From an uncultured Collinsella sp. (GTDB taxonomy: Bacteria > Actinomycetota > Coriobacteriia > Coriobacteriales > Coriobacteriaceae), in NCBI GenBank assembly GCA_959600835.1, contig CAUGNQ010000030.1:1-22957 (forward strand): a stretch of DNA of 22,957 bases. The letters are read 5' to 3'. The notes under the pieces are model-generated. The model was not told the origin of the DNA and ran no database searches. It worked only from the letters and a program-made list of their open reading frames with translations. A program made the position numbers and the translations under genes. Positions 7,711 through 15,081 of the stretch are shown one piece after another; the first letter of the stretch is position 1; each line of letters starts with the position of its first letter.

Positions 7711-7759
7711 GGCACTTGGGGACGTTCCTTATGTGCCGGCACTTTGGGACACTCCTTTG
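7711..7759. repeat. Intergenic repeat, copy A
   Basis: Two direct 20-nt units, GGCACTTGGGGACGTTCCTT (7711) and GGCACTTTGGGACACTCCTT (7738), match at 17 of 20 positions with a 27-nt period, centred on the palindrome GTGCCGGCAC. Read on the minus strand, the whole block aligns with 15804-15851 (copy B). It fills nearly all the space between the proB terminator and the convergent hydrolase gene. Confidence 0.6.
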
Positions 7760-9178
7760 CTAGAAGATCTGGCGCAGGTCTCCGCGGTTGAGGGCTTCGT
7801 CGAAGAGGTGCTTGAACACCACGCTGCCGTGCAAGCCGTCGTGCTCGAACTCGTTGGTCACCCAGGCATGCGAGTTGCCCACGCGACTGAGCGTATCGAG
7901 CTGCATGCCCGAGTCCACGTACATGTCATCGAAGTACACCGCGGCCTGCAGGGGCACCTCGTTGCACGCCAGGCGCTGCGGGTCGTAGATCTTGTCCCAG
8001 CTTGTGTCTTCCATAAGCAGATCCATCGCCGGCTTGAAGGGCTTAAGTTCGGGCATCTGCTCAAACATCCACGGGAACATGGCCTCGCCGGTAAACATGA
8101 GCGGTCGCGTGAGCGTGTCGAACTCGGCACGACGGGCCTTCTCTTCTGCCGCGGCCCAGCGAATGGGCATGGTGTCGCCGTCGGCGTAGATGAACTCCTG
8201 AAGCGTCCAGTACAGCGGATTCGTGCGCGTGTTGGTGCGCTCGAAGGCGCGCATCAAAAAGCTGTCAGATACCGAGGCGCCGCAGGCCAGCGTGCCGTCG
8301 CCGTCAACAAAAGCGTGATCGATAATCCAATGCATGCGCTCAAAGCTCGGCTTCATGCCAAAGTCGCTGCCCATGAGCTGTAGGCGTTCGACCGTCATCG
8401 GCGAGCCGTCGGGTAGCACGGGCTTTTGCTCCTCGAGGGCATCTGCCAGGGCCGCCACGCGCTCGACGTCGGCGGGGTAGCGGTTGTAATACTGCTGCGT
8501 CTTGGCGGCCATGCGCGGGAAGGTGTGCGCGTAGACCTCGCTTGCGCTCGCCGGTACGTGGGGGATGCCGCCGCAGGTAAAGCTTGCCGCCACGCCCTCG
8601 GGGAAGAGCGACAGGTAGCTCAGCGTCAAAAAGCCGCCGTAGCTCTGCCCGAGCGTGACCCAGGGCCTGCCGCCAAAGCCCACCAGGCGCAGGTACTCAA
8701 AATCGCGCACGATGGAGCTGGCGAGGTGGCGCTTGAGGAAGTCCGCCTGCGAGCGGGCAGCATCGGAGCCGGCCGCCTCGGCGCGCTCGCCCAGTGCGGC
8801 AATCGTGCGCCCGTCTACACAGCTGCTGCGCCCGGTACCGCGCTGGTCGGGCAGCACGACGCGGAAATGCTTGACGGCCTCTTCGATCCAGCCATCGCTT
8901 GTGGGCGACAGCGGACGCGGGCTCTCGCCACCGGGGCCACCCTGCAAAAAGAGAAGGAGCGGCAGGTCGTCGTTGATGCGGTCGGGTGCGCAAACCACGC
9001 GGTAGAAGAGCTTGATGCTCTCGGGCGCGCCGGCGATGGGTGTCGGTATAGCGCCGCGGCGCATGGTGCTGCCGACGGCCAGGAGCATCGGCTCCAGGCC
9101 GCGCCAGTCGAGGGGGACGTCGATGCTGTGGTCCTCGACATACAGGCCGGGGACGTGGTACGAAGTGATGAGGGCCAT
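7760..9178 (-). CDS. Alpha/beta hydrolase of peptidase family S33, prolyl aminopeptidase-like
   Basis: Predicted serine exopeptidase that would free N-terminal proline from peptides in the cytoplasm; no signal peptide is seen. The 472-residue product has the oxyanion segment LQGGPGG (78-84), DQRGTGRSS (111-119) and the nucleophile elbow GQSYGG with Ser179. The C-terminal part has candidate Asp (DDMYVD) and His (HDGLHGS) triad members. QGGPG replaces the common HGGPG, a variant I associate with the larger S33 iminopeptidases. I chose the ATG at 9178, preceded by GGAAG; the frame is open 27 codons further without a better site. It sits between proB and proA on the opposite strand, fitting a proline-supply role. 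Substrate is inferred from the family only. Confidence 0.88.
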   Translation of the reverse strand: MALITSYHVPGLYVEDHSIDVPLDWRGLEPMLLAVGSTMRRGAIPTPIAGAPESIKLFYRVVCAPDRINDDLPLLLFLQGGPGGESPRPLSPTSDGWIEEAVKHFRVVLPDQRGTGRSSCVDGRTIAALGERAEAAGSDAARSQADFLKRHLASSIVRDFEYLRLVGFGGRPWVTLGQSYGGFLTLSYLSLFPEGVAASFTCGGIPHVPASASEVYAHTFPRMAAKTQQYYNRYPADVERVAALADALEEQKPVLPDGSPMTVERLQLMGSDFGMKPSFERMHWIIDHAFVDGDGTLACGASVSDSFLMRAFERTNTRTNPLYWTLQEFIYADGDTMPIRWAAAEEKARRAEFDTLTRPLMFTGEAMFPWMFEQMPELKPFKPAMDLLMEDTSWDKIYDPQRLACNEVPLQAAVYFDDMYVDSGMQLDTLSRVGNSHAWVTNEFEHDGLHGSVVFKHLFDEALNRGDLRQIF

Positions 9179-9290
9179 GTGAGTCTTCCGTTCGTTGCGG
9201 TGTTTCGGGTTGACCAATTCTACCGCCGCGGGCGAGGCCATGCGCAAATCGGCTACCATGGTTGCAAACTTCTAGGAGAAAGGGCCGCCC

Positions 9291-10577
9291 ATGTCGGTCG
9301 ATATAGCCACGTATGTCCACGATCTTGCCGTTGCCGCTAAGGCAGCGTCGGCCTCGCTTGCCACGGCGAGCGACGAGCAGCGCCAGGAGGCCGTGCGCGC
9401 CATGGCCGCAGCGCTGCGCAACGGTATCGACTCCATCGTCGCCGCCAACGAGCTCGATATGTCCGCCGCGCGCGATGCGGGGACCTCGGCGGGGCTCCTC
9501 GACCGTCTGCTGCTGACGCCCGAGCGCGTTGAGGGTATGGTCGCCGGCCTGGAGAAGCTCGCCGAGCTGCCCGATTCTGTCGGCCGCGTGCTCGACCACC
9601 GCGTGCTCGCAAGCGGCGTGGACCTCACCCGCGTGAGCGTGCCGTTGGGCCTGGTCGCCATGGTGTACGAGGCGCGCCCCAACGTGACGGCCGACGCCGC
9701 GGGCATCTGCATCCGCACCGGCAACGCCTGCATTCTGCGCGGCGGCTCGCTGGCCTATCACTCGTGTGCCATGATTGCCGAACTGCTGGCCGATGCGCTC
9801 GAGGCCAAGGGCTTCCCGCGCGAGGCCGTGTCGATGATCGAGTCTACCGACCGCGAGGCCACCGGCGAGCTCATGAAGCTCCGCGGCGTCGTCGATGTGC
9901 TCATTCCGCGTGGCGGTGCGGGCCTGATCCAGCGCTGCGTGCGCGAGTCGCTCGTTCCGGTGATCGAGACGGGCACGGGTAACTGCCACATCTACGTGCA
10001 TGAATCCGCCGACTTCGATAAAGCGCTCAATATTATCGTCAACGCTAAGACGCAGCGCGTGGGCGTGTGCAATGCCGCCGAGTCGCTGCTGGTCGACCGT
10101 GCCGTGGCCGATGCGTTTTTGCCCGCGGTCGTGGCCGTGCTGCATGACCACGGCGTGCTCATTCACGGCGACGAGGCCACGTGCGCCGCATGCGCCGACG
10201 CCGGGCTTGCCGAGGGCGATGACTACGTTGCCGCGACTGAGGAGGACTGGGGTCGCGAGTATCTGGCGCTCGAGATGAGCGTGAAAGTCGTGGCAAACGA
10301 GGACGACGCCATCGCACACATCAATCGCTACGGCACGATGCACTCCGAGGCCATCGTTGCCGAGGACACGGATGCTTGCGAGTGCTTCCTGGACGCGGTC
10401 GATGCCTCGGCCGTGTACGCCAACGCCAGCACGCGCTTTACCGACGGCGGCGAGTTTGGCCTGGGCGCCGAGATCGGCATCTCGACCCAAAAGCTCCACG
10501 CCCGTGGCCCCTTTGCCGCCGAGGCCCTCACCACCTACAAATACAAGCTCCGCGGCACCGGTCAGGTCCGCCCCTAA
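9291..10577 (+). CDS. proA: Gamma-glutamyl phosphate reductase
   Basis: Reduces gamma-glutamyl phosphate to glutamate semialdehyde with NADPH, the second step of proline synthesis. The 428-residue product has the aldehyde-dehydrogenase-like fold: GLVAMVYEARPNVT, CIRTGNACILRGG, LIPRGGAGLIQ, the catalytic Cys260 in VGVCNAAES, and the family C-terminus GPFAAEALTTYKYKLRG. The length is normal. AGGAGAAAGGG ending seven bases before the ATG at 9291 fixes the start. It is 1.6 kb from proB, with a minus-strand hydrolase gene between, so it must use its own promoter or read-through; no convincing promoter was identified upstream. It is followed by a symmetric terminator shared with the convergent HD gene. 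Confidence 0.97.
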   Translation: MSVDIATYVHDLAVAAKAASASLATASDEQRQEAVRAMAAALRNGIDSIVAANELDMSAARDAGTSAGLLDRLLLTPERVEGMVAGLEKLAELPDSVGRVLDHRVLASGVDLTRVSVPLGLVAMVYEARPNVTADAAGICIRTGNACILRGGSLAYHSCAMIAELLADALEAKGFPREAVSMIESTDREATGELMKLRGVVDVLIPRGGAGLIQRCVRESLVPVIETGTGNCHIYVHESADFDKALNIIVNAKTQRVGVCNAAESLLVDRAVADAFLPAVVAVLHDHGVLIHGDEATCAACADAGLAEGDDYVAATEEDWGREYLALEMSVKVVANEDDAIAHINRYGTMHSEAIVAEDTDACECFLDAVDASAVYANASTRFTDGGEFGLGAEIGISTQKLHARGPFAAEALTTYKYKLRGTGQVRP

Positions 10578-10590
10578 CCCCTCGTAAACG

Positions 10591-10631
10591 AAAACCGCCA
10601 CAAAGGTGTCTGTCCCCTTTGTGACGGTTTT
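10591..10631. terminator. Bidirectional terminator between proA and the HD-domain gene
   Basis: AAAACCGCCACAAAGG pairs with CCTTTGTGACGGTTTT with one mismatch, around the loop TGTCTGTC(C). A- and T-runs on both sides let it serve proA (plus) and the HD gene (minus). It shares its core with 11308-11351. Confidence 0.85.
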
Positions 10632-10646
10632 AGGTGGCGTGGGCGG

Positions 10647-11246
10647 TTAGGCCTGGAAGGTATCGCGGTCGGGGGCGAAGGACTGCATGGCCGCGATGGT
10701 ACGGTCGAAGAGCTCGGGGAGCTCCCAACCCAGCATCTCGGCACCCTGCGTAATCACATCGCGCGAGCAGCCGGCGGCAAAGCGCTTGTCCTTGAATTTC
10801 TTCTTGAGCGACTTGGTCGTAAAGTCCATGACGCTCTTACTCGGACGCATGATGACGGCAGCACCGATCAAGCCGGTGAGCTCGTCGCAGGCAAACAGGA
10901 TCTTTTCCATCTGCAGCTCGGGCTTGGGCAGCGAGGTGTTGAAGTCCGACGTGTGCGTCTGAATGGCGCGAATGAGATCGGGAGAGGCGCCCTCGCCTTC
11001 AAGGATCTCGGCCGCATAGATGGTGTGGTTCATGGGGTCGTCCTCATGCTCCTCCCAATCTAGGTCGTGCAGCAGACCGACGATGCCCCAAAACTCCTCG
11101 TTCTCGGGGTCGAACTCGCGCGCAAAGTAGCGCATGGTGCCCTCGACCGTTTCGCCGTGGGTGATGTGGAACGGGTCCTTATTGTGCTCGTTGAGCAATT
11201 CGAACGCACGGTCGCGGGTGATTCCGGCGGAAAGTGGCTCTGCCAT
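10647..11246 (-). CDS. HD-domain metal-dependent phosphohydrolase family protein
   Basis: A 199-residue protein with the HD superfamily metal ligands in order: His30 (ITHGETVE), His60-Asp61 (LLHDLDW), His98 (QTHTSDF) and Asp121 (ACDELTGLI). These are close relatives of the 'HDIG/HD domain' hydrolases found alone, without nucleotide-recognition domains, so the substrate cannot be named. It is predicted cytoplasmic. AAGGAG (11254-11259) fixes the ATG at 11246. The tail (about 140-199) is basic then acidic and unremarkable. It lies between two terminator hairpins of the same family, so it is probably a single-gene transcript. Confidence 0.9.
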   Translation of the reverse strand: MAEPLSAGITRDRAFELLNEHNKDPFHITHGETVEGTMRYFAREFDPENEEFWGIVGLLHDLDWEEHEDDPMNHTIYAAEILEGEGASPDLIRAIQTHTSDFNTSLPKPELQMEKILFACDELTGLIGAAVIMRPSKSVMDFTTKSLKKKFKDKRFAAGCSRDVITQGAEMLGWELPELFDRTIAAMQSFAPDRDTFQA

Positions 11247-11289
11247 AAAAGACTCCTTGTGCTCGCAGGTATCGCTAAGAATGAATACT

Positions 11290-11307
11290 ACTAGAACGAC
11301 TAGAACG
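11290..11307. repeat. Tandem pair of a 9-mer upstream of the HD gene
   Basis: ACTAGAACG occurs twice without a gap, 44 bases upstream of the HD gene start and abutting the carD terminator. It could be a binding site for a regulator or chance. Confidence 0.4.
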
Positions 11308-11351
11308 AAAAAACCACCACAAAGGTGCCTGTCCCCTTTGTGGTGGTTTTT
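11308..11351 (-). terminator. Terminator after the carD-like gene
   Basis: AAACCACCACAAAGG pairs perfectly with CCTTTGTGGTGGTTT around TGCCTGTC(CC). On the minus strand it ends in a run of six T. It begins 13 bases past the stop at 11364. Confidence 0.9.
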
Positions 11352-11363
11352 GGCGCGGATGGG

Positions 11364-11849
11364 TTAGTTGAGGGCGGCTTGGGCTAGGCGGGCTTCGGCG
11401 GCCTCCTCGGTGACGCCCAATGCCACGGCGAACTCCTCGATGGAGCGGCGCTTGGCTTCCTTGAGTACACGCATATAGTAAGAGCTGGGCTTTTTATCGG
11501 CTTCCTCGGCCTGGCGAATGCGGTGCATCATGGTCTTTGCCACGCGGACCGTCTCGGGCGCGCCCAGCTTGAGCTGCTGCTTAAAGTGTGTCTCTTCAAG
11601 CGAGCTGTTGCGCTCGGTAAAGGTGTCGCACTCCAGCTCGTCATAGTGGCTCAGCAGATGCTCGGCATCTTGCTGAGAGATGGCGGCATGCAGACGGTCG
11701 GCCTGCGCCACGGGGTACATAAGGATCGTCTGCGCATGCCCTTGCTTGGCCTCGAGCAACAACATGGGCTGCGGCGTGTCGTCCCTAAAACCGACGACGG
11801 TGCAGACTCCCTGACCCGGATGAATGACGTGTTGACCGATTGAGAACAT
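11364..11849 (-). CDS. CarD/CdnL-family RNA polymerase-binding transcription regulator
   Basis: The first about 60 residues (MFSIGQHVIHPGQGVCTV...) form the CarD_CdnL_TRCF Tudor-like domain that binds the RNA polymerase beta subunit; the rest is helical, as in CarD, which stabilises open complexes at promoters such as those of rRNA genes. The length of 161 residues matches the usual 150-165. The start is set by GGAGG at about 11854-11858. The upstream region has a promoter whose -10 end overlaps an ATACG-N6-CGTAT inverted repeat (11864-11879). The C-terminal DNA-facing part is more divergent than in mycobacterial CarD, so partner promoters cannot be predicted. Confidence 0.93.
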   Translation of the reverse strand: MFSIGQHVIHPGQGVCTVVGFRDDTPQPMLLLEAKQGHAQTILMYPVAQADRLHAAISQQDAEHLLSHYDELECDTFTERNSSLEETHFKQQLKLGAPETVRVAKTMMHRIRQAEEADKKPSSYYMRVLKEAKRRSIEEFAVALGVTEEAAEARLAQAALN

Positions 11850-11863
11850 GCTACCTCCAACTT

Positions 11864-11907
11864 ATACGAATTTACGTATGTCTAGAATAACACGCTGACG
11901 TGCGCAA
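11864..11907 (-). promoter_or_regulatory. carD-like promoter with overlapping inverted repeat
   Basis: On the minus strand, TTGCGC (11907-11902) and TAGACA (11884-11879) are 17 bases apart. The inverted repeat ATACG-AATTTA-CGTAT (11864-11879) covers the predicted start point, a typical place for an operator. Confidence 0.45.
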
Positions 11908-12191
11908 ATCCTCGCTTTATGCAGGAAAAGCACACAACTCTGATAGGTAAGAGTATTCGATAAAAGACACAGCTCATTCACACCTTTATGCATTTTCAAC
12001 GCGTGCATAATCTGCAGGCAGACCGGCATCTTTGAGTGACTCCATACAAGCTGTAGTCAATTTTGTGCATATGCAATTTCGATTGGCTTTACCCTGCGAC
12101 AGTGCCCCTCGCTTGTGATAGAGTGCTACAAACTCTGGCTTTTGCCCTACGAGTGACCAAGAGCTCGGGGGCTTTAACACAAGGAGGATCT
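11880..12191. other. Intergenic region between divergent carD-like gene and argS
   Basis: No gene is supported. It holds the carD promoter at its left end, an ACTCT/AGAGT hairpin near 11938-11955, an inverted repeat TTATGCA/TGCATAA (11986-11992 with 12004-12010), and the argS promoter and ribosome site at its right end. Its base composition is visibly more AT-rich than the flanking genes. Confidence 0.6.
12096..12124 (+). promoter_or_regulatory. argS promoter
   Basis: GCGACA (12096-12101) and TAGAGT (12119-12124) are separated by 17 bases, giving a 60-nt leader to the ATG at 12192. Each box matches four of six consensus positions. Confidence 0.45.
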
Positions 12192-14045
12192 ATGCCCGAG
12201 AAGATTGAAGAGCTGGTACGCGCTGCGCTTGCTGCGGCCCAGGAGGCCGGCGACCTTTCCGCATTTGAACTTGACGATTGCGCTATCGAGCGACCGGCTG
12301 ACACTTCTCATGGCGAGTGGACCTCTACCATGGCCCTGAAGTCCGCCAAGCTGGCCCACTGCGCCCCGCGCAAGATCGCCGAGGCCATCGTTGCCCATAT
12401 GCCCGAGGATCCCGCGATCGAGAAGGTTGAGATCGCAGGCCCCGGTTTCATCAACTTCTACCTCTCCGTTGCCGTCAAGAATGCCATCTTTGGCGAGGCT
12501 CGCGAGAAGGGCATGGACTTCGCTAAGTCCAACGTCGGTGGTGGCCTGAAGACCCAGGTCGAGTTCGTTTCCGCCAACCCCGTCGGCCCCATGCACATTG
12601 GTCACGGCCGCTGGGCCGCTCTGGGCGACTCCCTTTGCCGCGTCATGGACCACGCCGGTTACGACATCCAGCGTGAGTTCTACATCAATGACCACGGCTC
12701 TCAGATGAACACCTTCGGCAACTCCATCAGCACGCGCTATATGCAGCTTGCCGACATCATCGCCAAGCAGGGCGTTGATATCGACGAGGCTCACAAGCTG
12801 CTGATCGCCGACCGTGACGCCTTTGTTGCCGACGAGAACGACGAGCACCCCGAGACCCATCCGTATCAGGACAACTTTGCCGAGACCTTGGGCAAGGACT
12901 CTTACGGCGGCGACTACATCATCGACGAGGCCGCCGAGTTCTGGCGCACCGACGGCGACAAGTGGGTCGACGCCGATCCGCAGGAGCGTATGGAGAGCTT
13001 CCGTGAGCGCGGCTACGTGAAGATGGTCGACAACATGCGCGACCTCTGCCACGCCGTCAACTGCGACTTTGACCGTTGGTACTCCGAGCGCTCGCTGTAT
13101 GTGAAGGACACCGAGGGCGAGACCGCCGGCACCTCCGCCGTCGACCGCGCTTTTGAGAAGCTCGACAAGATGGGCTACCTCTACACCAAGGACGGCGCCC
13201 TGTGGTTCCGCTCCACCGATCTGGGCGACGACAAGGACCGCGTCCTGATCAAGTCCGACGGCGAGTACACCTACTTCGCCTCCGACGTCGCCTATCACTG
13301 GGATAAGTTCCAGCGCGTCGACCACGTCATCGACATCTGGGGCGCCGACCACCACGGTTACATCGAGCGCGTCCGCTGCGTCTGCGACGCTCTGGGTTAC
13401 CCCGGCAAGTTCGAGGTTCTACTGGGCCAGCTCGTCAACCTGCTGCGTAACGGCAAGCCCGTCCGTATGTCCAAGCGCAAGGGCACCATGGTGACCCTTC
13501 AGGAGCTCGTCGACGAGGTTGGCTCCGATGCCGCTCGCTACACGCTCATCTCCAAGAGCTCCAACCAGATGGTCGACTTCGACATCGAGGCCGTTAAGAA
13601 GCGCGACAACTCCAACCCGGTCTATTACGTGCAGTATGCTCACGCCCGCGTGTGCTCCATCCTGCGCCGTGCCGCCGACGTTACCGCCGAGCAGGCCGAC
13701 GAGATGGGCATGAAGGCCGTTGCCGCCAAGGCCATCGGTGAGAACGTCGATTACTCGCTGCTGACCGACCCGACCGAGCTCGCCCTTTCGCGCAAGCTCA
13801 ACGAGCTCACCGACCTGATCGCCAGCTGTGCTCGCGATCGCGCCCCGTTCCGTCTGACCCACTTTGCCGAGGAACTCGCCGGTGACTTCCACAGCTTCTA
13901 CGCTGCCTGCCAGGTGCTGCCGAGCGAGGGCCGTCCCGTCGACCCCGAGCTTTCGCGTGCCCGTCTGGCCGCTTGCGATGCCGTCCGCGTGACGCTCGCC
14001 CTGGTGCTCACCCTCGTTGGCGTTTCCGCGCCCGAGCAGATGTAA
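12192..14045 (+). CDS. argS: Arginyl-tRNA synthetase
   Basis: A class Ia synthetase charging tRNA-Arg in the cytoplasm. The 617-residue product has the N-terminal tRNA D-loop-binding domain (about 1-110), the HIGH motif as SANPVGPMHIGHGR, the KMSKS-like loop PVRMSKRKGTMV, and the C-terminal anticodon-binding DALR domain ending in SAPEQM. The length is slightly above the E. coli form. AAGGAGG at 12181-12187 fixes the ATG at 12192; the 43-codon upstream extension of the frame is not coding-like. Its codon use is strongly biased to C- and G-ending codons, as expected for a highly expressed gene. Its intrinsic terminator is interrupted by the downstream insertion sequence. Confidence 0.97.
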   Translation: MPEKIEELVRAALAAAQEAGDLSAFELDDCAIERPADTSHGEWTSTMALKSAKLAHCAPRKIAEAIVAHMPEDPAIEKVEIAGPGFINFYLSVAVKNAIFGEAREKGMDFAKSNVGGGLKTQVEFVSANPVGPMHIGHGRWAALGDSLCRVMDHAGYDIQREFYINDHGSQMNTFGNSISTRYMQLADIIAKQGVDIDEAHKLLIADRDAFVADENDEHPETHPYQDNFAETLGKDSYGGDYIIDEAAEFWRTDGDKWVDADPQERMESFRERGYVKMVDNMRDLCHAVNCDFDRWYSERSLYVKDTEGETAGTSAVDRAFEKLDKMGYLYTKDGALWFRSTDLGDDKDRVLIKSDGEYTYFASDVAYHWDKFQRVDHVIDIWGADHHGYIERVRCVCDALGYPGKFEVLLGQLVNLLRNGKPVRMSKRKGTMVTLQELVDEVGSDAARYTLISKSSNQMVDFDIEAVKKRDNSNPVYYVQYAHARVCSILRRAADVTAEQADEMGMKAVAAKAIGENVDYSLLTDPTELALSRKLNELTDLIASCARDRAPFRLTHFAEELAGDFHSFYAACQVLPSEGRPVDPELSRARLAACDAVRVTLALVLTLVGVSAPEQM

Positions 14046-14092
14046 CCTGCGGGTCATTTGACCGTGTAGGTTTGGTTTAACTGAGCCCTATA

Positions 14093-14107
14093 AGCCCGAT
14101 CCCCTAC
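14093..14107 (+). terminator. Left half of the argS terminator, split by the insertion sequence
   Basis: AGCCCGATCCCC (14093-14104) plus loop TAC lies 48 bases past the argS stop. Its partner GGAGGTCGGGCT followed by TTTTT is at 15560-15576, on the far side of the element. Joined at TAC, the two make a standard hairpin and U-tract (10 of 12 Watson-Crick, others G-U/near-pairs). Confidence 0.85.
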
Positions 14108-14145
14108 TGAACTGCGTCCCAAATCTTGGACGCCCTAAATAGCGA

Positions 14146-15081
14146 CTAGGCCGCGAGGGCCTGATTCCGGAACTCCTCCGGGGTCAGGCCCTTCAATCTT
14201 ACCTGCCTCCGGCTCGTGTTCCAGTGGACTATGTATTCCTCCAGGTCGCGTTTGAAATCCTCGAACGTCTCCCACTCGCGGCCCCGGTAGAACTCGTCCT
14301 TGACGTGGCCGAAGAGCTGCTCGGTGGCGGCGTTGTCGATGCAGTTCGCCTTCCTGGACATGCTCTGGACGATGCCGGCGGCCTCGAGCCTGGATGTGTA
14401 CGAGGCGTGCTGGTACTGCCAGCCCCGGTCCGAGTGCATGGTCGGGGCGGCGCCCTCGGGGATCTTGGACAGCAGCTCGTCGAGCATCCTGACCTGCTGG
14501 GCCATGTCGGGCGTGGTCGATATGTCGCTCGCCACGATCTCCTTGGTGCAGAAGTCCAGCGTCGGGGCCCAGTAGGCCTTGCCGCCCGCCACCTTGAACT
14601 CGGTGACGTCCGTTCCCAGCTTCCGCCACGGGGCCCCGGCGTCGAAATCCCTCGCGATCACGTTCTCGAACGTCCTGCCGACGACGCCCCTGTACGAGTT
14701 GTACCTGTGGTAGGCCGTCTCGCGTCTGATACCGCAGCGAATCCCCATCTCGCGCATCATCTTGAGCACGGTCTTGTCGGCTATCACGGCCCCCTCTTCC
14801 GCCCTGAGGCACATCGCTATCTGCCGGTGCCCGCAGCCGTTGGCGGTGCGCGAGAAGATCTCGGCGGCCGCCCCCCGGAGCTCGGGGCGCGTGGGCCTCG
14901 GCGGGTGCGCGAGGGCGTAGTAGTAGGTCGACCGCTTGAGCTCGGCGCATGCGAGCAGGTGCCCGAGCGCGTGCCCCTCGGCGCGCAGGGCCGCGACCGC
15001 TTCGTCCTTCGCCCTGGTCAGAGCCCGTCCCTCTCGACCAGGGCGCGTAATTTTTTTAGGTAGGCCACCTCGGCCTCGAGC
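14146..15081 (-). CDS. IS3-family transposase OrfB (DDE integrase core), expressed as OrfAB by -1 frameshift
   Basis: The catalytic half of the transposase. The frame is open from 15081 (TAG at 15084-15082) to the stop at 14146, but has no ATG/GTG/TTG before 14814, so it is read as a fusion with OrfA (454 residues, 14146-15509). Family landmarks in order are HRQIAMCLRAEEG...VLKMMREMG (HTH_21-like), then the rve core with DDE residues in GTDVTEF, MHSDRGWQY and NCIDNAATEQLFGHVK. The C-terminus (EYIVHWNTSRRQVRLKGLTP) is complete. The joined protein would cut and join IS ends through a circular intermediate, as known for the family. A start at ATG 14814 would drop the region ahead of the catalytic core and is unlikely to be used. 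Confidence 0.9.
   Translation of the reverse strand, partial: ARGRGGLPKKITRPGREGRALTRAKDEAVAALRAEGHALGHLLACAELKRSTYYYALAHPPRPTRPELRGAAAEIFSRTANGCGHRQIAMCLRAEEGAVIADKTVLKMMREMGIRCGIRRETAYHRYNSYRGVVGRTFENVIARDFDAGAPWRKLGTDVTEFKVAGGKAYWAPTLDFCTKEIVASDISTTPDMAQQVRMLDELLSKIPEGAAPTMHSDRGWQYQHASYTSRLEAAGIVQSMSRKANCIDNAATEQLFGHVKDEFYRGREWETFEDFKRDLEEYIVHWNTSRRQVRLKGLTPEEFRNQALAA
15010..15057 (-). promoter_or_regulatory. Programmed -1 ribosomal frameshift signal of the IS
   Basis: In the orfA frame the codons are CTA AAA AAA TTA: a slippery A AAA AAA heptamer at 15057-15051. Five bases downstream a perfect 10-bp stem CGCCCTGGTC/GACCAGGGCG (15045-15036 with 15019-15010, 16-nt loop) begins, with the orfA stop codon in its upper part. 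A slip of -1 enters exactly the orfB frame. Confidence 0.88.

Noticed and set aside
8697..10601. 634-codon open frame on the minus strand opposite proA
   Set aside because: It overlaps proA and the front of the hydrolase; the hydrolase and ProA motifs are in other frames, and the translated product looks like reverse-strand noise.
11986..12180. 64-codon GTG-started minus-strand frame between carD and argS
   Set aside because: It runs over the argS promoter and ribosome site, has no ribosome site of its own and no recognisable motif.
12174..13355. 393-codon open frame opposite argS
   Set aside because: Antisense to ArgS with a Val/Asp/Gly-rich product and no ribosome site; GC-skewed codons keep the reverse frame open.
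14135..14950. 271-codon frame in the IS, overlapping orfB
   Set aside because: It is in the wrong frame; the DDE motifs are in the frame ending at 14146, which is also the frame the -1 slip enters.
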